From assembly GCA_019186825.1 (NCBI GenBank), contig JABARP010000006.1, positions 62,001 to 126,000 of the forward strand: DNA of 64,000 nucleotides, read 5' to 3'. The notes below the pieces were generated by a model. That model was not told where the DNA came from. It saw only the letters and a program-made list of their open reading frames with translations, and searched no databases. Positions within the stretch are counted from its first letter, which is position 1; every line of letters begins with the position of its first letter. A program made the position numbers and the translations under genes. Positions 1 to 8,290 of this stretch are shown piece by piece. This stretch comes from Pyrinomonadaceae bacterium. Its GTDB lineage: Bacteria > Acidobacteriota > Blastocatellia > Pyrinomonadales > Pyrinomonadaceae.

Positions 1-345
1 ATCAATGAACTTCCCGTTCTCTATCAGAAGCAGTGGAGACGGCTCGAGCACTTTCCTCGCCATTACCGACTTGAAACCGAGCCAGTCGAACAGAACGTCC
101 CAAAGGACGATCGTCAGTATCAGGATCAGGGCTTCGGTGATAGAGTGTGTCTCGCCCGCCATCCCGTTCTGAGCGGCGTCGGCGATCACCACGATCACGA
201 GCAGGTCCGCCATGCCGATCGCTCCGGACTGGCGGCGGAATAGTCTCAGAATGAAATACATTCCGAGGTACATTATCGTGCCGCGGATCACGACCTCGAG
301 GATCGATTCCGTCGGCATGAACATCGAGTTCCAATCGATAGCCAT
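1..345 (-). CDS. DUF421 (YetF-type) membrane protein, 3' part missing
   Basis: The first 115 residues are in the window, starting MAIDWNSMFMPTESILEVVI; the rest lies beyond the left edge. The N-terminus has hydrophobic segments at about residues 16-34, 43-58 and 69-86, and the segment RLFRRQSGAIGMADLLVIVV matches the core of the DUF421/YetF family. These are inner-membrane proteins with an N-terminal three-helix bundle and a soluble C-terminal domain whose function is poorly known. A weak purine-rich site (GAGAG) lies just before the ATG. The gene points away from rpmE's start region and is separated from it by about 170 bp with no clear terminator. Confidence 0.75.
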   Translation of the reverse strand, partial: MAIDWNSMFMPTESILEVVIRGTIMYLGMYFILRLFRRQSGAIGMADLLVIVVIADAAQNGMAGETHSITEALILILTIVLWDVLFDWLGFKSVMARKVLEPSPLLLIENGKFID

Positions 346-515
346 TTCTCTCTAACCGGACGAAATGAATAACGCCGCCTTGATTCTTGGCCTTTTCCTG
401 CGGTTTCTATCCTCTTTTTCAAAAAAAGGCGAACCAAGGACGTCGGCGCTTCAAGGACGGCGTCAAAAATTTGAACAGCTAATAGTTGTAAGTCTCGATC
501 TGCAAAATCGCCTTC

Positions 516-740
516 TTATTTGGCAGCTTCAGCTGCGGCACCGCGCTGATAGCGTTTGTTGAATCGATCGACGCGTCCGGCCGTATCAACCAGCTTTTGC
601 TTGCCGGTAAAGAACGGATGGCAATCCGAACAAATTTCCACATGGAGGTCTTCGCCGAGCGTCGAACGCGTTTTGAACGTGTTTCCGCAGGCACAGACCA
701 CTGAGATCTCGTTATATGACGGGTGAATTTCTGGTTTCAT
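516..740 (-). CDS. rpmE: 50S ribosomal protein L31
   Basis: The 74-residue protein starts [20 protein letters not shown], a classic bacterial L31 beginning. It carries the zinc-ribbon pairs CAC and CSDC typical of the C+ (zinc-containing) form. It binds the central protuberance of the large ribosomal subunit. An upstream in-frame extension exists, but the conserved N-terminus and the AAGGAC ribosome-binding site a few bases before this ATG fix the start. The C-terminal tail GAAAEAAK is a low-complexity extension. The zinc form suggests the cell may hold a zinc-free paralogue elsewhere, as in other bacteria, but none is in this window. Confidence 0.96.
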   Translation of the reverse strand: MKPEIHPSYNEISVVCACGNTFKTRSTLGEDLHVEICSDCHPFFTGKQKLVDTAGRVDRFNKRYQRGAAAEAAK

Positions 741-867
741 AAGTCCTTTTCCTTCGCCGATTATAAGCGATGCGCAAGGGTTATAAGCGCAAACTAGCGA
801 TTTTAGGCACAAGAGGCGGAAAAGTCAACTTTTCGGCGGCAGATGCGTGTTAACGTCCGATATCCTC

Positions 868-873
868 TATAAT
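868..873 (+). promoter_or_regulatory. -10 box close to the VOC gene start
   Basis: A perfect TATAAT lies 10 bases before the ATG at 884, so transcription would start within a few bases of the start codon. No good -35 box is seen at normal spacing and there is no Shine-Dalgarno sequence. Confidence 0.5.
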
Positions 874-883
874 CGCAATATCT

Positions 884-1297
884 ATGAAAAACCTCTTTCA
901 TTTAGCATTTCCGGTCAACGATCTCGAAGCGGCTCGTAGATTCTATGGAACGGTTCTCGGCTGCCCGGAAGGACGAAGTTCGGATCATTGGATCGATTTT
1001 GACCTTTTCGGCCACCAGATCGTCGCGCACCTGGCCGAGGGCAGCGGGCCGCGTTCGTCAAATGCGGTTGATTCCGACGATGTGCCTGTGCCGCATTTCG
1101 GTATCGTCCTGCAGATGGATGAGTGGAAAGCACTCGCCGAAAGGCTGCGTGCGGCGGGCGTCGAGTTCGTGATCGAGCCGAAGATCCGGTTTGAGGGCCA
1201 GGTCGGCGAGCAGGCGACGATGTTCTTTATGGACCCAAGCGGCAACGCCCTTGAATTCAAAGGGTTTGGCGATTTCTCTCAGGTATTTGCAAAATGA
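884..1297 (+). CDS. VOC (glyoxalase/bleomycin-resistance fold) protein
   Basis: The 137-residue protein starts [20 protein letters not shown], the typical first strand and helix of a vicinal oxygen chelate domain. A second half contains [11 protein letters not shown] and ends with the usual [16 protein letters not shown]. Candidate metal ligands are the early His, a His in the second repeat and the Glu of LEFK. Members are lyases, dioxygenases or resistance proteins, and the sequence does not allow a substrate call. The stop overlaps the start of the next gene by four bases (ATGA), so the two are probably co-translated. Confidence 0.85.
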   Translation: MKNLFHLAFPVNDLEAARRFYGTVLGCPEGRSSDHWIDFDLFGHQIVAHLAEGSGPRSSNAVDSDDVPVPHFGIVLQMDEWKALAERLRAAGVEFVIEPKIRFEGQVGEQATMFFMDPSGNALEFKGFGDFSQVFAK

Positions 1298-2256
1298 TCG
1301 CCAAATCCTCTATGACCTTTAAGCTGACCTTCGTCTTCGCTTTCATCGTCGCACTCGGTGCGGTCGCGTTTGGCCAAACACGTACGATCGCCATCACGAT
1401 CGACGACCTTCCTGTCGTCTCAACGCGAACAGATCTTTCGAATCGTCAAGCGATCACGAAAAAGCTGCTCAAACACATCCGAAAGGCACGTGTGCCGGTC
1501 GTAGGCTTTGTTAATGAGAGTAAACTTTACGCGAACGGCGAACGAAGTGAGGCTCAGGTCGATCTTTTGCGAATGTGGCTTGACGCAGGCATCGAGCTTG
1601 GCAATCACACATACTCACACGTGAGCCTTCATAGTGTGCCGGTCGAAGAGTACAAGGCCAACATCATAAAGGGCGAAACGATCACGAAAGAATTGCTAGC
1701 GGAAAAGGGTCTGAAGCTTCGATTTTTCCGCCATCCGTATTTGATGACGGGCCTGACGCTCGACGTCAAAGCTGACATCGCTAAGTTCCTCTCCGGCCGC
1801 AGCTACACGGTCGCACCGATCACGTTTGATAATGCGGATTATATTTTCTCGCGAGCCTATGACAACGCGTTCGACTCCGGGGATAAGGCGTTGATGAAAC
1901 GTGTGGCCGCCGCGTACGTTCCGTACATGGAGTCAAAGCTTGACTACTGGGAACGGCAGTCGATGAGGCTTTTTGGGCGAGAAGTGAGCCAGACGATGCT
2001 CATTCACGCGAACTTCATCAATTCCGACTATCTTGCTGACCTTATCAAGATGCTGCATCGGCGTGGTTACAAGGTCGTCGATCTCGAAACTGCACTAAAG
2101 GATGAAGCCTACAACCTTCCCGATACGTACACCGGGCGAGCAGGCATTTCGTGGATCCATCGATGGGCAATGGCAAAGGGGAGAGATAGCGTCCTTCCCA
2201 ACGAGCCGGAGGTGCCTGAGTTCGTCATGAAGGCGTCCGGCTTTGATTCGGAGTAA
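1294..2256 (+). CDS. Secreted polysaccharide deacetylase (NodB domain)
   Basis: A signal peptide covers about residues 1-27 (hydrophobic stretch ending VAFGQ). The NodB-type metal site is visible: TIDDLP supplies the catalytic and metal Asp pair and NHTYSH supplies the two His ligands. RFFRHPY matches the R-x-P motif of carbohydrate esterase family 4. The expected reaction is metal-dependent N- or O-deacetylation of a glycan in the envelope or outside the cell; the substrate cannot be read from sequence. The start overlaps the VOC gene by four bases. Confidence 0.87.
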   Translation: MIAKSSMTFKLTFVFAFIVALGAVAFGQTRTIAITIDDLPVVSTRTDLSNRQAITKKLLKHIRKARVPVVGFVNESKLYANGERSEAQVDLLRMWLDAGIELGNHTYSHVSLHSVPVEEYKANIIKGETITKELLAEKGLKLRFFRHPYLMTGLTLDVKADIAKFLSGRSYTVAPITFDNADYIFSRAYDNAFDSGDKALMKRVAAAYVPYMESKLDYWERQSMRLFGREVSQTMLIHANFINSDYLADLIKMLHRRGYKVVDLETALKDEAYNLPDTYTGRAGISWIHRWAMAKGRDSVLPNEPEVPEFVMKASGFDSE

Positions 2257-2262
2257 ACGGGT

Positions 2263-3441
2263 GTGAGATCAGCGAAGATCGTCATTATCGGCGGCGGCGT
2301 GGCCGGAGCAAGCGCGGCGTATCACCTGGCGTTGGGTGGCGAGACCGACGTCATTCTGCTCGAACGCGGGCCGGTGCAGGGAACAGGTTCGACGGGTCGA
2401 GCGACGGGCGGCGTTCGCGAGCAATTCGGGACGGCGATAAACATCCGGATGTCGATGTACTCGATCGACTTCTTAAAGAATTGCGATTTTCATACTGGTT
2501 ACGATCCGAAGGGCTATCTTTTCTTCGCGACAGAACAGCCCGTGCTTGACCTGCTGAAGCGAAATGCTCAAACGCAGGCGGAGCTTGGTGTCGAAGGGAT
2601 CGAGATACTCGATCAGGACGAGATAAAGCATCGTGTCCCCGGAATGAATTGCGAAGACATCATCGGCGGGACGTTTGGGCCGCGAGATGGCTTTATCGAT
2701 CCCGTAGCAGTGATGCGTGGGTTCTCAAAACTTGCGACGGATAAAGGCGTGAAGTTCGAGCTCGGACGGACAGTGGTTCGCATAAATGTTTCGGCCGGCC
2801 GTGTCGAGAGCGTTTCCACGGATGAAGGTGACATCGGCTGCGATGCGGTCGTTGTTTGCACAGGTGCGTGGACGAAAGGGCTTGCCGCGACCGCCGGTGT
2901 TGAAATTCCTGTCGAACCGCTCCGAAGGCAGATCGTTTGGGCGAGATGCAACGAGGTTCTCCCCGCCAACTTGCCGATGGTGATCGACGCGGCGAGCGGC
3001 TTTCATTTTCGGCCCGCGATCGATTTTTGGGAGCCGAGTGCGAATAAGGTCCCGACTCGCGATGTTCTGCTGGCGTATCCGGACCGCGACGAATCGACGT
3101 CGTTCAATACGCAATATGATCCTGCATTTGGCGAGAAGGTCTATGAACTTGCACGCGGACGGGCAAAATTCCTGTACGAATCGACGCCGGTTGCCACGAA
3201 ATGTCGGGCCGGCTTATACGAAAATACGCCCGACCATCACGCGATACTTTGCGGATGCGAAGTTGACGGTCTCTATTTTTCCACTGGGTTCAGCGGGCAT
3301 GGCGTGATGCACTCGCCTGCGTCAGGCCGTGCGATCTCGGAGATCATCATGGACGGTAAGGCATCGTTTCTCGACGTCTCTTGTCTTTCGCTTGCGAGAT
3401 TCGCTCAGGGCGAATTGCTTACCGAAACCGGGTACATCTAG
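2263..3441 (+). CDS. FAD-dependent oxidoreductase, DAO family
   Basis: The protein begins with a GTG codon and the FAD-binding Rossmann motif IVIIGGGVAGASAAYHLA, which occurs at the extreme N-terminus, so the start is well fixed. The C-terminal TGFSGHGVMHSPASGRAISEII is typical of the glycine/D-amino-acid oxidase and sarcosine oxidase-beta family (DAO). At 392 residues it is normal length. Such enzymes oxidise secondary or primary amines or amino acids with FAD. It lies six bases after the deacetylase and 18 bases before an HDAC-like amidohydrolase, which hints at a joint role in processing an acetylated amine; that is inference. Confidence 0.85.
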   Translation: MRSAKIVIIGGGVAGASAAYHLALGGETDVILLERGPVQGTGSTGRATGGVREQFGTAINIRMSMYSIDFLKNCDFHTGYDPKGYLFFATEQPVLDLLKRNAQTQAELGVEGIEILDQDEIKHRVPGMNCEDIIGGTFGPRDGFIDPVAVMRGFSKLATDKGVKFELGRTVVRINVSAGRVESVSTDEGDIGCDAVVVCTGAWTKGLAATAGVEIPVEPLRRQIVWARCNEVLPANLPMVIDAASGFHFRPAIDFWEPSANKVPTRDVLLAYPDRDESTSFNTQYDPAFGEKVYELARGRAKFLYESTPVATKCRAGLYENTPDHHAILCGCEVDGLYFSTGFSGHGVMHSPASGRAISEIIMDGKASFLDVSCLSLARFAQGELLTETGYI

Positions 3442-3459
3442 CCCGTTCCAACTACGAGA

Positions 3460-4401
3460 ATGAAAACGGCATTCATCCATCACCCAATTTACGAAAAACA
3501 CGACACCGGACCGGGACATCCCGAAACTGCGGCTCGCTATCGCGTGATCTTGGACGCGATAAAGTCCGATGAGGAGTTGTGGCAGCAGCTCCTTGAGATC
3601 ACGCCTGAGAAGGCAAGCCAGGGGCTCATACAAGCGGCACACACGAAGGAGCATTTTCGACGGGTTGAAAATGCGGTCGAGAATGCTGAGGGTATGCTTG
3701 ATGCAGACACGGTCGTCTCGATGCGTTCGTTCGATGCTGCGATGCTTGCGGCCGGCGGTGCCTGCCGTGCGGTCGACGCCGTAATGAATGGCGAGGCAAA
3801 GAACGCATTCGTGAACGTTCGCCCACCGGGCCACCACGCAACCGCGCAAAAAGCGATGGGCTTTTGCCTCTTTAACAACGTCGCGGTCGCTGCCCGATAC
3901 GCGCAGAATGCTTTCAAGCAGGTCGAGCGTGTCGCTGTGGTCGATTGGGACGTCCATCACGGAAACGGCACGCAAGGCATCTTTTATGACGATCCGTCGG
4001 TGTTCTTTTTCTCGATGCATCAGTATCCGTGGTATCCGGGAACGGGCAGCCGAGGTGAAACGGGCGTCGGACGCGGATTGGGGGCAACGATGAACATTCC
4101 GCTAAAGGCGGCGACCAAGGCTGGAGATCAAAGGCGGGCGTTCGAATCGGCGATCGACGAGATCCGGAAGAAGATCGTGCCGGACCTGATCTTTGTTTCG
4201 GCAGGCTTCGACGCACATCTTTCTGATCCGCTCGGCCAGCTTTGCCTCGAGGATGAGGATTTTGTCGCGATGACGCGCGTTATCAAAGAATGGTCAGACG
4301 AGGCCTGCGAAGGGCGTGTTGTTTCGGTGCTTGAAGGCGGTTACGATCTTGCGACGCTGGGCCAGACCGTCGGGGCACACGTTGCCGAGCTCGCACGGTA
4401 A
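3460..4401 (+). CDS. HDAC-like deacetylase / acetylpolyamine amidohydrolase family
   Basis: At 313 residues this is a complete arginase-fold zinc deacetylase of the class II HDAC-like group. Visible signatures are GHPE near residue 20, RPPGHHA with the catalytic His pair at 125-126, VDWDVHHGNGTQ with zinc ligands D164 and H166, and GFDAH with ligand D251. Bacterial members remove acetyl groups from polyamines, acetoin-related substrates or proteins. The neighbour upstream is an FAD amine-oxidase-like protein, so an acetylpolyamine route is plausible but not shown. Confidence 0.9.
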   Translation: MKTAFIHHPIYEKHDTGPGHPETAARYRVILDAIKSDEELWQQLLEITPEKASQGLIQAAHTKEHFRRVENAVENAEGMLDADTVVSMRSFDAAMLAAGGACRAVDAVMNGEAKNAFVNVRPPGHHATAQKAMGFCLFNNVAVAARYAQNAFKQVERVAVVDWDVHHGNGTQGIFYDDPSVFFFSMHQYPWYPGTGSRGETGVGRGLGATMNIPLKAATKAGDQRRAFESAIDEIRKKIVPDLIFVSAGFDAHLSDPLGQLCLEDEDFVAMTRVIKEWSDEACEGRVVSVLEGGYDLATLGQTVGAHVAELAR

Positions 4402-4469
4402 CATTTCATTCAGTTTCTGTGGTAGAATTCTCCTACAGCCGACAACCATCGACTTTGGGAGTTTTAGCG

Positions 4470-4754
4470 ATGCCGGATCTTGAGATATCGTGCGTGCAAT
4501 GCCGCGAGACCTTTCTCTTTACAGAGAAGGAGCAGGAGAATTTTTATCAGCGGAATATGATGGCACCTCAACGGTGTCCGAAATGCCGCTCAAAGAAAGC
4601 AGGGATGGGCGAGAACGCTCCTTCTCGTTTTGAGATCGTCTGCGATAATTGCGGGAAGCACGATACAGTGCCTTTCCAGCCAAAGGTCGGGCGTTCGGTC
4701 ATGTGTCGCGAGTGTTTTGAATCGAGCCGCTCACGTGCCCGCGCGGGCAGCTAA
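4470..4754 (+). CDS. Small zinc-ribbon protein
   Basis: This 94-residue protein has four CxxC-type knuckles: CVQC, CPKC, CDNC and CREC, enough for two zinc ribbons. The start MPDLEISCVQC is chosen because it sits directly before the first knuckle and has GGGAG at suitable distance; a longer in-frame start 51 bases upstream has no support. A -10-like TAGAAT lies at 4423-4428. Proteins with this architecture (probable zinc-binding domain, often called CxxC-x17-CxxC) are common in Acidobacteria and Chloroflexi. Their function is unknown. Confidence 0.8.
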   Translation: MPDLEISCVQCRETFLFTEKEQENFYQRNMMAPQRCPKCRSKKAGMGENAPSRFEIVCDNCGKHDTVPFQPKVGRSVMCRECFESSRSRARAGS

Positions 4755-4766
4755 CCTTTCCGCCGA

Positions 4767-5594
4767 ATGAGCACACCGGCAACCGTTTATACTCTTGCGG
4801 ATGAGATCGCAACGATCGAGATGGATCGCCCCGATACGTTGAACGCACTTTCCCTCCAGCTAGTAACCGAACTTCGAAATGCAGTTAAAAAGGCCGTCGA
4901 TGACGGAGCCCGTGTTGCCATTTTAAAGGGCCGCGGGCGTGCATTTTGCTCAGGCGGCGACCTGCGTGAGATGCGCTCGATGTGGGAACGCGAAGGCCGC
5001 ATTGAAGCCTTTCTGGGAGAGCCGCTGCGTGCACTCCACGATCTGATCGCGTCGATATGCGAGGCTCCGATCCCGTTCATTGCGGCGGTCAACGGCGTTT
5101 GTGCCGGTGCGGGGACGAATCTCGCTCTTGCGTGCGACATCGTCCTGGCGGCAGACAATGCAAAGTTCAGCGAGGGCTTTGTCAAGATCGGCCTTTCACC
5201 GGATTGCGGCGGAACGTACTTCCTGCCGCGGATCGTTGGTGAAAAGCTCGCGGCCGAATTGTTGATGACAGGCGATGAGATCGATGCAATACGGGCCGAA
5301 CGTATCGGAATGGTGAATTACGTTGTTCCCGCGGAGGAGCTTGATGCGCGTGCCGCGGATCTTGCGCGAAAACTTGCTTCGCGTCCTGCCGGTTCGCTTG
5401 AGCATATTAAGCACTTGATGAATGTATCAGGTGGCAATTCGCTTCGAGAACAACTCGACCGCGAACACGAAGCGCAACTTGAATCCGGCCGCTCGGCGGA
5501 TTTCAAGGAAGGCGTCGCGGCTTTTATGGAAAAGCGAAAACCCGAATTTCAAGGCCGCACTCGCTCGACGGATCTCGCTCAAGACGAAAAGTGA
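4767..5594 (+). CDS. Enoyl-CoA hydratase/isomerase family protein, PaaG-like
   Basis: The crotonase fold is clear over 275 residues. The oxyanion hole motifs are GRAFCSGGDLREM and NGVCAGAGTNLALACDI. The active-site segment GLSPDCGGTYFLPR carries an Asp in the position where PaaG-type isomerases have it, instead of the Glu of classical hydratases. This favours an isomerase acting on ring-opened or epoxidised CoA esters, though other crotonase reactions are possible. It follows the zinc-ribbon gene by 12 bases and ends the 884-5594 run. It uses CoA substrates in the cytoplasm. Confidence 0.85.
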   Translation: MSTPATVYTLADEIATIEMDRPDTLNALSLQLVTELRNAVKKAVDDGARVAILKGRGRAFCSGGDLREMRSMWEREGRIEAFLGEPLRALHDLIASICEAPIPFIAAVNGVCAGAGTNLALACDIVLAADNAKFSEGFVKIGLSPDCGGTYFLPRIVGEKLAAELLMTGDEIDAIRAERIGMVNYVVPAEELDARAADLARKLASRPAGSLEHIKHLMNVSGGNSLREQLDREHEAQLESGRSADFKEGVAAFMEKRKPEFQGRTRSTDLAQDEK

Positions 5595-5605
5595 TCATCT
5601 GCCGT

Positions 5606-5664
5606 TTGACACCAAAACCAAACGTGAATTATCTTATTATCTGAAATTGAAAGTCATTTTCAAT
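5606..5664 (+). promoter_or_regulatory. Promoter with Fur-box-like palindrome
   Basis: TTGACA at 5606-5611 and TATCTT at 5630-5635 form a promoter with an 18-base spacer. Just downstream, at 5646-5664, is ATTGAAAGTCATTTTCAAT, a perfect 7-bp inverted repeat around a 5-bp centre. Its 19-bp size and TGAAA/TTTCA arms resemble Fur operators, and it covers the expected transcription start. It precedes a PepSY membrane protein of a family linked to iron and siderophore uptake. Sequence and context agree, but binding is inferred. Confidence 0.6.
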
Positions 5665-5715
5665 AAAGGATTTCTCGATCCGAATTTTCAGTAACGAAAC
5701 ATAGCCCAAAAACGA

Positions 5716-6879
5716 ATGAAGAGCTTTCGAAAAGTATTGTTCTGGATCCATCTCGTCGCAGGTGCGACCGGCGCCATCGTGATCTTCATTATGTGTGTTA
5801 CGGGCGCGGTGCTTTCGTTCGAGAAAAATATCATCGAGTTTGCGGAACGCGACCAGCAACGAGTTGCTGCAGTAACAGGCGAAAGGCTGCCGGTGAGCCG
5901 ACTGATCGCATCTGCGGCGGCAGCAAAGCCTAACGCAAAGCTTGCGAGCCTTACGATCCCATCCGACCCGGCGTCTAGCGCAACGATCTCGCTCGGGCGT
6001 GAAGGGCGGCTTTTTATCGACCCGTACACAGGCAACGTGCTCGGCGAGGGAAATGCGGCCTTGCGCGGATTCTTTTCGACGATGACATCGCTGCATCGAT
6101 GGCTTGCTCTCGAAGGCGACGGGCGTGCGTGGGGCAAGGCGATCACGGGATTTTTCAATGCGATGTTTCTCGTGCTTGCGATCACCGGGCTTTACATCTG
6201 GATGCCGCGGAAGCTGAGCCTTCGCAATATCAAGCCTGTTCTATGGTTTCGGAAAACTCACACCGGAAAGGCGAGAGATTTTAACTGGCACAACGTTACG
6301 GGATTTTGGTGTTCGCTTGTTCTGATCGTCCTGACGGCGACAGGAATGGTCATTTCGTATCGATGGGCAAGCGATCTTGTTTATACGTTGACGGGAAACG
6401 AGCCTCCGGCTCAGCAGGCGAGAAAAGAGCCGGGAGAAAAGAAGGCCGAGGTGCCGGCAACGCCAGAGCAACTCGACTCGCTTTGGGCCGCCGCAATGAC
6501 GCGGAACGATGGCTGGAAGTCGATGTCGCTGCGGCTGCCTGTCGTCGAAGAAGCCGTCTTTACCGTCGATGAAGGGAAGTATTGGAATATCTTTGGCCGA
6601 TCGACGCTGACGCTGAACACAGCGACCGCCGAGGTCGCAAAATGGGAGCCATATTCTGACCGAAATGCAGGCCAGCAGCTTCGAACCTGGATGCGATTTA
6701 CGCACACTGGCGAATCGTTCGGCTTTGTCGGCCAGCTTGTTGGATTTATCGCCTGCCTTGGGGGAGCGTTGCTTGTTTACACAGGCGTTGCCCTCTCGGC
6801 CCGTAGATTCGCACGCTGGCTGAAGCGGCGTCGTACAGCAAGGTCACCTCGGCGAGAGCTTGCCGAAAATAGTATTTGA
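5716..6879 (+). CDS. PepSY-associated transmembrane protein
   Basis: The 387-residue protein starts with a transmembrane helix (WIHLVAGATGAIVIFIMCVTG) and has further helices at about 160-182, 205-225 and 340-360. It has the PepSY_TM pattern of HR/H residues near membrane ends (LHRWLALEGDGR, RFTHTGESFGFVGQ). Relatives often accompany TonB-dependent siderophore receptors and some act as inner-membrane ferric-siderophore reductases. The Fur-box-like site upstream fits an iron-related role. No clear Shine-Dalgarno precedes the ATG. An intrinsic terminator follows. Confidence 0.82.
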   Translation: MKSFRKVLFWIHLVAGATGAIVIFIMCVTGAVLSFEKNIIEFAERDQQRVAAVTGERLPVSRLIASAAAAKPNAKLASLTIPSDPASSATISLGREGRLFIDPYTGNVLGEGNAALRGFFSTMTSLHRWLALEGDGRAWGKAITGFFNAMFLVLAITGLYIWMPRKLSLRNIKPVLWFRKTHTGKARDFNWHNVTGFWCSLVLIVLTATGMVISYRWASDLVYTLTGNEPPAQQARKEPGEKKAEVPATPEQLDSLWAAAMTRNDGWKSMSLRLPVVEEAVFTVDEGKYWNIFGRSTLTLNTATAEVAKWEPYSDRNAGQQLRTWMRFTHTGESFGFVGQLVGFIACLGGALLVYTGVALSARRFARWLKRRRTARSPRRELAENSI

Positions 6880-6934
6880 AGTTTGCACACACCACCCACC
6901 TTTTAACCGTAAAGCACACACGCGTTCGCACTAA

Positions 6935-6976
6935 CGGGCATGTTCTGGACAAGAACGTGCCCGCCCGCCTTTTTTT
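6935..6976 (+). terminator. Intrinsic terminator after the PepSY gene
   Basis: The arms GGGCATGTTCT and AGAACGTGCCC pair with one wobble around a short loop and are followed closely by a run of seven T. Confidence 0.8.
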
Positions 6977-6990
6977 GTTAGAGGCAAATA

Positions 6991-7018
6991 TTGAAAAGTT
7001 CTGAGGCATCGGTATTCT
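6991..7018 (+). promoter_or_regulatory. Promoter of the MFS gene, probably leaderless
   Basis: TTGAAA and TATTCT are separated by 16 bases, and the -10 ends only six bases before the GTG start codon. The transcript would begin at or next to the start codon. Confidence 0.6.
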
Positions 7019-7024
7019 CTTCTA

Positions 7025-8290
7025 GTGCGGTCACTTTCGTATTCAGAGCTGATTCGTGGAAATCGCGATTTTCGAAACCTTCTTGCCGGGCAGTTCATTT
7101 CAGAGCTCGGTAACTGGTTCAACTTTATCGCTGCGCTCGGCCTCGTGCGTCTCGTCTCCGACGCGTCACCGCTCGCGGCCGGGTTATTCTTTGTCGCGAG
7201 ACTGATCCCTTTCGCGATCATGTCGCCGATCGCCGGCACGTTCGTCGATCGATTTTCGCGGCGCAAGGTGATGATCGTAACCGACGTCTTAAGGACGGTT
7301 ATCGCCCTCGCATTCTTGCTGGTAAAAGATCCGGGCGATCTTTGGATCGCATATCTTGCGACGGTCTTGCTGCACACGCTCGGAGCCTTTTTTGACGGAG
7401 CGAAGAATGCAGCCGCGCCGAACCTTACCGGCCGCGAAGGCCTGCTCGCGGGAACGGCCTTGCTTTTTTCGACGAAGTTCCTGTTGATGGCGATCGGCTC
7501 GGCGCTAGGCGGTTGGGCGTCGGCGGCTCTCGGCTATCAGATCGCATTCATTATCAACGCGGCGTCATTTTTGATCTCGGCCTACACGGTTTGGCTGATC
7601 CCGGAAGATGCTGTAAAGGAGGCGGAAGAAGGCGAAGTTCGCGAAAAGCGGAGCTTCATTTCCGATCTGAAAGAAGGGCTTGTCTATTCTGTCCGCAACC
7701 ATTTCGCTCTGACGATCTTGATAATGAACATGATCTGGGCGACGGGCGGCGGTGCGATCAATGTAGTATACGAAAGGCTCGGCGGCGTTTATTTTGCGGA
7801 GACGGAAGGCTGGAATCCTGACGCTGCGGTCGCCATTTTGTGGACGGCATCGGGCATCGGGATCACGCTCGGAATGATGATCGCACACCGTACGTCGATC
7901 TACCTTGACAGCACGGGCAAGCATCGTTCATTCATCGGCTGGACGCTGATCGCACATGGCATCGTCTTCGCGGTCGGCGGGCTCGTGCCGACGTTGTGGC
8001 TATTTACGTTATTCAACTTCGTGTCGCGGGCCGTGGTAGGTGTTGAATACGCCGTCCAGGAGACGATGTTCCAGCGCAGTTTGCCGGACAAGATCCGCGG
8101 ACGCATTTCGACGCTCGACCGTGGGGCAGAGATGACGGTATTCGGGATAATGGCATATGCGTCGAGCGAGCTAATGTATTACATCACGCCGCAGACGCTT
8201 ACGATCGCATCGGGAATATTGTCTGCATTCGCCGGCGTGGTTTGGTTCATTCGTGAGCGGCCGGGACGACGAGAGGAAGCCGCGGTTTAG
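7025..8290 (+). CDS. MFS transporter
   Basis: The 421-residue protein has the hydrophobic pattern of 10-12 membrane helices. It has the loop motif GTFVDRFSRRKVMIVTDVLR, a variant of the major facilitator loop 2-3 signature. It resembles the enterobactin exporter/macrolide-efflux-like MFS_3 group. The substrate is unknown. A GTG start is used; the promoter sits directly upstream and no Shine-Dalgarno is seen. The stop TAG is shared with the TAA of the gene on the other strand in a 4-base tail-to-tail overlap. Confidence 0.87.
   Translation: MRSLSYSELIRGNRDFRNLLAGQFISELGNWFNFIAALGLVRLVSDASPLAAGLFFVARLIPFAIMSPIAGTFVDRFSRRKVMIVTDVLRTVIALAFLLVKDPGDLWIAYLATVLLHTLGAFFDGAKNAAAPNLTGREGLLAGTALLFSTKFLLMAIGSALGGWASAALGYQIAFIINAASFLISAYTVWLIPEDAVKEAEEGEVREKRSFISDLKEGLVYSVRNHFALTILIMNMIWATGGGAINVVYERLGGVYFAETEGWNPDAAVAILWTASGIGITLGMMIAHRTSIYLDSTGKHRSFIGWTLIAHGIVFAVGGLVPTLWLFTLFNFVSRAVVGVEYAVQETMFQRSLPDKIRGRISTLDRGAEMTVFGIMAYASSELMYYITPQTLTIASGILSAFAGVVWFIRERPGRREEAAV

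Noticed and set aside
365-562. A 65-codon plus-strand frame between the DUF421 gene and rpmE
   Set aside because: It overlaps rpmE antisense, has no ribosome-binding site and no recognisable content.
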